From Lachnospiraceae bacterium (GTDB lineage: Bacteria > Bacillota > Clostridia > Lachnospirales > Lachnospiraceae): a stretch of 11,221 nucleotides of DNA. Numbering within the stretch: the stretch's first letter is position 1; each line of letters begins with the position of its first letter. A program made the translations under genes and the position numbers. This document shows, one piece after another, positions 7,265-11,221 of the stretch. Where the stretch lies: NCBI GenBank assembly GCA_024691145.1, contig JAILNW010000369.1:1-11221 (forward strand). Direction: 5' to 3'. The notes under the pieces were generated by a model. That model saw only the letters and a list, made by a program, of their open reading frames with translations, did not search any database and was not told where the DNA came from.

Positions 7265-7305
7265 ATGGTATATAGATAGAAAATTTCCTAGAAAGAAGTG
7301 AGACA

Positions 7306-8846
7306 ATGTATACAGGAAAATACTTGAATCCAAGCAATGCAGCATTTAAAAAGAGGATAAATAGCGAAATATATGTTGATAAAACAGATTTAATAAAATT
7401 TTGTAATAATCGTATAGAAACAGGTGATTGTTTTATATGCTCCACAAGACCAAGAAGATTTGGCAAGTCTATGGCTATAGACATGCTTAGGGCATATTAC
7501 AGTAAGGGCTGTAATTCAAAAGAGTTATTTGAAGGATTAAATGTTTCAAAGTATAACATGGAGAAAGCAGCAGAAGTGAAACTGAGTAAGAAATTTACAC
7601 AGTATATGAATTCATTTGATGTAATATATTTTGATATGCAATCGGTGCTTACAAAGGTAAGTGATTCAAATAAGGTTATTGATTTTTTAGTTGATAGAAT
7701 AAAAAAAGAGTTGGAAAAAGTATATCCTGAATGTATATATGAAGATTATGATCTTGCTTCAACATTGCTAGAAATTAATACAATAGAAAATAAGCAGTTT
7801 GTAATACTTATAGATGAATGGGATGCAGTATTCAGACTTGATAAGGATAATAAAGAATTACAAAAGAAATATATTGAATTCCTTCGCTCAATTTTTAAGG
7901 GAGGAGAAGCAGAGTGTTTTATTGCCTTTGCATATATAACAGGAATATTGCCAATTAAAAAATATGGAGGAGAATCCGCCCTTAACAATTTTAAAGAATA
8001 CACTATTGCCAGACCTTTGTTAATGAAAGAGTATATAGGATTTACAGAAGATGAAGTAAAAGAACTTTGTGATGAATATGATATGGAATTTAGTGAAATG
8101 ATGAACTGGTATGATGGATATAAATTTTATAATTTTGATAAAAGGGATAATACTTACAGTCATATATATAGTCCAAACTCAGTATGTAATGCTATAGAAA
8201 ACAGAACATATTCAGATTACTGGGTGTCAACAGAAACATATGAATCATTAAAACTGTATATATCTTTAAATTTTGAAGGATTAAAAGATGATATTATAAC
8301 AATGCTTGCATGTGGAAGAGTTAAAGCTGATGTAGGGTTATTCACAAATGATTTAGTATCATTTGGATCAAAAGATGAAGTTCTGGCATGCCTTGTTCAC
8401 TTAGGTTATCTTGCATATGATGCAAAAACAGAAGAGGTATTTATACCTAATAAAGAAGTTCGAACTGTATTTGAAAGAGCTATAAAAACAAGCAATGAAT
8501 TTAGCCCAGTAATGAAATCACTAATAGATTCAGAACAGCTTATGAAATATACACTTGCAAAAAATGCGGATAAAGTTGCCGAAGCAGTTGCTGCTGCTCA
8601 TGCCCAGGTGTAGGCTTTGCGGATGTAGTATTTTTACCACTTCCACATGCAAATGATAAGCCAGTATTAGTTGTAGAATTAAAATGTGATAAAACTGCAA
8701 CAACAGCACTTAACCAGATAAAAGCAAGAAAATATGGGGAATATTTAAAAGATTATACAGGAAAGATACTTTTGGTTGGTATTAATTATGATAAAGATGA
8801 TAAAAACAAGATTCATACATGTATAATTGAAGAATTAGAAAAATAA
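7306..8846 (+). pseudogene. AAA-ATPase-like/PD-(D/E)XK nuclease protein, frameshifted
   Basis: Family of AAA-ATPase-like domain (PF09820) plus C-terminal PDDEXK nuclease (PF08011 type), common as paralogues in Clostridia and Bacteroidetes; cellular role not established. Reading from 7306: YLNPSNAAF and YVDKTDLI at the N-terminus, a Walker-A-like STRPRRFGKS at 46-55, Walker B FVILIDEWDA at 165-174, YITGILPIKK at 210-219, and WYDGYKF at 268-274. This frame stops at 8613 after 435 residues. The nuclease part follows in another frame: GFADVVFLPLP from 8613 and VLVVELKCDKT, giving the D...ExK active-site residues, then QIKARKYGEYL, ending at the TAA 8844-8846. Relatives carry about 35-40 residues between these halves, so an internal deletion that also shifts the frame is the best reading. 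A protein without the nuclease domain could still be made. A 19-bp terminator follows at once. Confidence 0.85.
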
Positions 8847-8866
8847 GAATAACAAAAATAAAAATC

Positions 8867-8916
8867 ATACCCTTGGTGTTAGCACATTACTATAGTGCTA
8901 ACACCAAGGGTATTTT
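8867..8916. terminator. Bidirectional intrinsic terminator
   Basis: A perfect 19-bp stem (8867-8885 with 8895-8913), rich in G/C around CCCTTGGTG, with a 9-base loop. TTTT follows on the + strand and a T-rich run follows on the - strand (A-rich 8851-8864 on +). It separates the convergent nuclease pseudogene and the YbjQ gene and can stop transcription from both sides. Confidence 0.9.
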
Positions 8917-8928
8917 ATTAATCCAATC

Positions 8929-9237
8929 CTACAAAGTCTTTATAGCAGTTCCGTATGCCAGCACTTCTGCGGCACCATCCATAACAGATGAAGAACCATA
9001 TCTTATGCCAATAATAGTATCAGCGCCAAGTGATTTGGCCTGCTCAATCATACGATTTGTAGCAATATTTCGAGCTTCATAAAGCATCTCAGTATATCCC
9101 TTAATCTCACCACCAACAAGAGTCTTCATGCCAGCCATAAAGTCCCTTCCTATATGCTTTGACTGAACCACAGATCCAGACACCATTCCTAAAACCTCAT
9201 ACTCTCCAGGTATTTGTTCAACAGTAACTAATTTCAT
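8929..9237 (-). CDS. YbjQ/UPF0145 family protein
   Basis: A 102-residue soluble protein of the YbjQ/UPF0145 family (PF01906), a small fold that forms pentamers and is annotated as putative heavy-metal-binding, though its biochemical role is unproven. Family marks are GSVVQSKHIGRDFMAGMKTL at 21-40, VGGEIKGYTEML at 41-52, and EQAKSLGADTIIGIRY at 65-80. Full length for the family. GGGAGG on the - strand (9246-9251) is 8 bases before the ATG. It has its own promoter at 9281-9309 and is transcribed away from the membrane-protein gene, stopping at the shared hairpin at 8867-8916, so it is a one-gene unit. No connection to the neighbouring nuclease genes is visible. Confidence 0.93.
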   Translation of the reverse strand: MKLVTVEQIPGEYEVLGMVSGSVVQSKHIGRDFMAGMKTLVGGEIKGYTEMLYEARNIATNRMIEQAKSLGADTIIGIRYGSSSVMDGAAEVLAYGTAIKTL

Positions 9238-9280
9238 AATAAAATCCTCCCTTAATTGTTTTGCTTGTTTTTATATGTAT

Positions 9281-9309
9281 ATTGTAATACCATATATAAC
9301 AAAGGTCAA
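9281..9309 (-). promoter_or_regulatory. Sigma-A-type promoter of the YbjQ gene
   Basis: On the - strand TTGACC (9304-9309), a 17-base spacer and TACAAT (9281-9286), each with five of six consensus bases. The start of transcription would be near 9274, about 37 bases before the ATG. Confidence 0.8.
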
Positions 9310-9336
9310 ATTAGAATTTGATTAGAAAATTCCCAA

Positions 9337-9365
9337 TAGACATTACCTCCCCCTTGTGCTATACT
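9337..9365 (+). promoter_or_regulatory. Sigma-A-type promoter of the small membrane protein
   Basis: TAGACA (9337-9342), a 17-base spacer and TATACT (9360-9365), each five of six consensus. The start of transcription would be near 9372, giving a leader of about 50 bases. It is divergent from the YbjQ promoter, with 27 bases between the two -35 boxes. Confidence 0.75.
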
Positions 9366-9422
9366 GATATTTGGGTGCATAGTACATAAGCATCTTAAAT
9401 ATTTTGATGGAGGATATGGATT

Positions 9423-9839
9423 ATGGAAAAAACTAAATTAGGCATTACTGTAGGGGCACTTGGCGCAATTACTTGCTTTTCAGGACTTTTTGCAGGATAT
9501 CTTGTTACAATAGTTCTTGCAGGATACGTATTATTATTTGAAGAGGATGCATGGTTAAAAAGAACATGCGTTAAGGCTGTTGCAACATTAGCTTTCTTTT
9601 CAGTAATACTCGAATTAATTGGACTTGTTCCAGAAGCATTTAGTTTCTTATATGATGTGGCATCAGTATTTGACGGAGTAGTATCATTTGGCAAGTTAAA
9701 TCAGATCATAAGCGTATTAACAAGTGCAATAGGTATAATAAAGACAATCGTGTTTTTAGCACTTGGATTTAAGGCATTAAAGAAACAGACTGTAATAATA
9801 CCTGCTGTAGATACATTAGTAAGCAAAATAATGGATTAA
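9423..9839 (+). CDS. Small multi-pass membrane protein of unknown function
   Basis: A 138-residue hydrophobic protein. Apparent membrane segments are at about 8-22, 23-39, 51-70 and 95-117; a charged turn EEDAWLKR at 40-47 joins the second and third, and the tail KALKKQTVIIPAVD is likely cytoplasmic. There is no cleavable signal sequence with a clear processing site. GGAGG at 9409-9413 is 9 bases before the ATG. It has its own promoter and an intrinsic terminator directly after it, so it is a one-gene unit. I do not recognise a named family, though the layout resembles small unannotated membrane proteins of Lachnospiraceae. Transport, envelope stress or immunity-type roles cannot be told apart from the sequence. 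Confidence 0.85.
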   Translation: MEKTKLGITVGALGAITCFSGLFAGYLVTIVLAGYVLLFEEDAWLKRTCVKAVATLAFFSVILELIGLVPEAFSFLYDVASVFDGVVSFGKLNQIISVLTSAIGIIKTIVFLALGFKALKKQTVIIPAVDTLVSKIMD

Positions 9840-9844
9840 TAATT

Positions 9845-9869
9845 AGGTGAGCGATTGCTCACCTTTTTT
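9845..9869 (+). terminator. Intrinsic terminator of the membrane-protein gene
   Basis: AGGTGAGC (9845-9852), loop GATT, GCTCACCT (9857-9864), then T6 ending at 9869. The 8-bp perfect stem and T-run lie six bases after the stop codon. Confidence 0.93.
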
Positions 9870-9915
9870 AATAAAAAAAATTTTCCTCAATGGAAAAACA
9901 GAGTTAGTGTCTTGC

Positions 9916-9944
9916 TTGCTAATAAGTTTATTGTATGTTACAAT
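9916..9944 (+). promoter_or_regulatory. Sigma-A-type promoter of the second nuclease paralogue
   Basis: TTGCTA (9916-9921), a 17-base spacer and TACAAT (9939-9944). The layout resembles the promoter of the first paralogue (TTGCAA, 17, TATAAT). Transcription would begin near 9951, about 38 bases before the ATG at 9989. Confidence 0.65.
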
Positions 9945-9971
9945 AAAAAAAGCATAATGTATAAAAGACAA

Positions 9972-9977
9972 TGGAGG
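9972..9977 (+). promoter_or_regulatory. Ribosome binding site that sets the start of the second paralogue
   Basis: GGAGGG lies 11 bases before the ATG at 9989, where the protein begins MGTYLNPGN as expected for the family. An upstream in-frame ATG at 9971 overlaps this site and one at 9980 is only two bases from it. Confidence 0.65.
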
Positions 9978-9988
9978 GAATGACGTAT

Positions 9989-11191
9989 ATGGGTACTTAT
10001 CTTAATCCTGGAAATACCGGATTTGAGCGTATTTTAAAAAATCTTTATATAGATAAAACAGGAATTATTGGATTATTAAATGAAACAATTAATTCATATG
10101 ATAATCTTACATGTATAAGCAGACCACGTCGATTTGGAAAATCATTTTCAGCACAGGCAATATGTGCTTATTATGATTGTACCTGTGATTCACACAGTTT
10201 ATTTGATGATAAAGAGATAAGCAAGACTGAGCATTATGAAGAGCATATTAATAAATACAATATTATATATCTGGACATGTCAAATATTTTAGGTAATGTT
10301 GGTCCAGAGAATCTTGTTTCATTTATAAAGGACAGTGTAACTAAAGAAATACTTAATACATATGGCAATGTTGAGATAAAAAGTACATTTGACCAGACAC
10401 TAATAAATGTTGTTGAAGCTGATAAACATAAGTTTATTATGATTATAGATGAATGGGATGCACCTATCAGGGAAACACCAAAGATTACAAGAGAATATCT
10501 GCTTTTCTTAAGGACTTTATTTAATGGAAGTGGAACGACTGCAAAAATATTTGCAGCAGTTTATATGACGGGCATATTGCCAATAAAGAAAGATGGTTCA
10601 GAATCAGCAGTATCAGACTTTAATGAGTACTCTGTTATTGAAGCTGATAAATTTGCACCCTATATGGGATTTACGGAATCTGAAGTAGAAAAATTATGTG
10701 AAATAAACCATATGGATTTTAATGAAGCAGAAGAATGGTATGATGGATATACATTTGGAAGCTGTCATTCAATTTATAATCCTTATTCTGTGATGCAGGC
10801 TATGAAAAGGAAAAAATACAAATCATATTGGAGGAAAACATCAAAAGCTGAATCACTTAAAACATACGTTAATATGAATATGGATGGTTTGCAGGATAAG
10901 GTTGTTCGTTTAATTGCAGGGGAACCAATTGAAGTTTATACAGAAGACTTTGAAAATGATTTTAAAACATTTAACTCAAGTGATGATGTACTCACATTAA
11001 TGATACATCTTGGATATCTTGCATATGATTATGAAACGTCACTAGTTAGAATACCTAATGAAGAATTAAGGATGGAGTTTAAGAGATTACTTAAGAGTCC
11101 AAATAATAAACGACTTTGCGAACTAGTTGCAGAATCAGAAAAATTATTTCGTGATACTTTAAACATGGATGAAACAACGGTTGTTCTATAG
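9989..11191 (+). CDS. Second AAA-ATPase-like/PD-(D/E)XK paralogue, truncated before the nuclease domain
   Basis: Paralogue of the gene at 7306, clearly diverged from it and so not a recent duplicate. From 9989: YLNPGNTGFERI and YIDKTGII at the N-terminus, the Walker-A-like ISRPRRFGKS at 43-52, FIMIIDEWDA at 149-158, YMTGILPIKK, and WYDGYTF. The open frame ends at 11191 after 400 residues (LNMDETTVVL), where intact relatives run to about 550 and carry the nuclease domain. The last nine codons are the left arm of a 25-bp inverted repeat that reaches the window end, so the stop is created by that rearrangement. On the reverse complement of the loop the frame continues VVETI, which fits the first paralogue (VAEAV) at the same place. 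I therefore read this as an otherwise healthy gene cut by a fold-back, natural or artefactual. The nuclease domain is not in the window. Confidence 0.85.
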   Translation: MGTYLNPGNTGFERILKNLYIDKTGIIGLLNETINSYDNLTCISRPRRFGKSFSAQAICAYYDCTCDSHSLFDDKEISKTEHYEEHINKYNIIYLDMSNILGNVGPENLVSFIKDSVTKEILNTYGNVEIKSTFDQTLINVVEADKHKFIMIIDEWDAPIRETPKITREYLLFLRTLFNGSGTTAKIFAAVYMTGILPIKKDGSESAVSDFNEYSVIEADKFAPYMGFTESEVEKLCEINHMDFNEAEEWYDGYTFGSCHSIYNPYSVMQAMKRKKYKSYWRKTSKAESLKTYVNMNMDGLQDKVVRLIAGEPIEVYTEDFENDFKTFNSSDDVLTLMIHLGYLAYDYETSLVRIPNEELRMEFKRLLKSPNNKRLCELVAESEKLFRDTLNMDETTVVL

Positions 11192-11221
11192 TTTCTACAA
11201 CCGTTGTTTCATCCATGTTTA
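11160..11221. repeat. 25-bp perfect inverted repeat at the window end
   Basis: Left arm 11160-11184 is exactly the reverse complement of 11197-11221, around a 12-base loop (TCTATAGTTTCT). The right arm runs to the last base, so the true palindrome may be longer. There is no T-run, so it is not a usual terminator. The left arm is coding sequence of the nuclease paralogue (NMDETTV). Confidence 0.97.

Larger units (their letters stand above)
6983..7305. other. Intergenic stretch without an intact gene
   Basis: About 320 bp with stops in all frames. It holds a possible helix-turn-helix coding remnant on the - strand (7050-7142) and, at its right end, the promoter of the nuclease gene. Nothing else is recognisable; it is probably decayed insertion-sequence DNA. 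Confidence 0.6.

Noticed and set aside
6600..7305. A riboswitch or structured RNA in the long gene-poor stretch
   Set aside because: No extended stems or conserved motifs are visible; the first half is transposase remnant and the rest is AT-rich with only a promoter at the right end.
8873..9082. A 69-codon + strand frame antisense to the YbjQ gene
   Set aside because: It begins inside the terminator hairpin and lies opposite a complete, conserved gene with promoter and ribosome binding site.
9395..9694. A 99-codon - strand frame opposite the membrane-protein gene
   Set aside because: Threonine/serine/asparagine-rich antisense shadow, with no promoter or ribosome binding site of its own.
11160..11221. 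The end hairpin as a transcription terminator
   Set aside because: No T-run follows, the stem is not G/C-rich at the loop, and one arm is family-conserved coding sequence; a fold-back explains it better.
1..11221. CRISPR array, tRNA or rRNA genes
   Set aside because: No spaced direct repeats, no cloverleaf-like segments and no rRNA-like stretches were found on either strand.

Overview
The window is AT-rich DNA from a low-G+C Gram-positive bacterium, most likely a Clostridia/Lachnospiraceae-type gut organism. The grounds are codon use, strong GGAGG ribosome binding sites, sigma-A-type promoters, and paralogous AAA-ATPase-like/PD-(D/E)XK proteins, which are abundant in that group. It begins inside a gene and ends in a perfect inverted repeat that interrupts another, so it looks like a complete short contig. 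This placement is an inference; there is no rRNA or other taxonomic marker.

Bases 1-6599 are one side of a surface-glycan locus, all on the + strand. In order: the C-terminal four fifths of a WecE/RffA-type dTDP-4-amino-4,6-dideoxygalactose transaminase; an ATP-grasp ligase; a broken SGNH-hydrolase-like gene; a nucleotidyltransferase fused to an APH/choline-kinase-like phosphotransferase; a SIS-domain isomerase of the KdsD/KpsF (arabinose-5-phosphate isomerase) type without CBS domains; a 62-residue protein of unknown function; and a two-part protein with an N-terminal Rossmann-like region and a C-terminal GT9-like GT-B glycosyltransferase. The first genes suggest a 4-amino-4,6-dideoxy sugar that may be N-acylated. 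The next ones suggest isomerisation, phosphorylation and nucleotide activation of a second building block, with the last gene as a possible transferase. The substrates cannot be read from the sequence.

Bases 6600-7305 are decayed DNA: an IS4-type transposase remnant with an internal deletion, then about 320 bp with no intact gene and a possible helix-turn-helix fragment on the - strand.

Bases 7236-11221 hold small independent transcription units with clear promoters and terminators. They are a frameshifted AAA-ATPase-like/PD-(D/E)XK nuclease gene, a convergent YbjQ/UPF0145 gene, a divergent small membrane protein, and a second, diverged nuclease paralogue. Both nuclease paralogues lose their reading frame at the same boundary, just before the nuclease domain. 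The second does so where a 25-bp perfect inverted repeat begins. The reverse complement of the loop encodes residues that fit the expected continuation of the protein, which suggests a fold-back (inverted duplication) at the contig end.

No CRISPR array, tRNA or rRNA was seen. The most interesting intact part is the fused nucleotidyltransferase-kinase together with the CBS-less isomerase, which may be an uncharacterised nucleotide-sugar (or other phosphorylated building-block) route.
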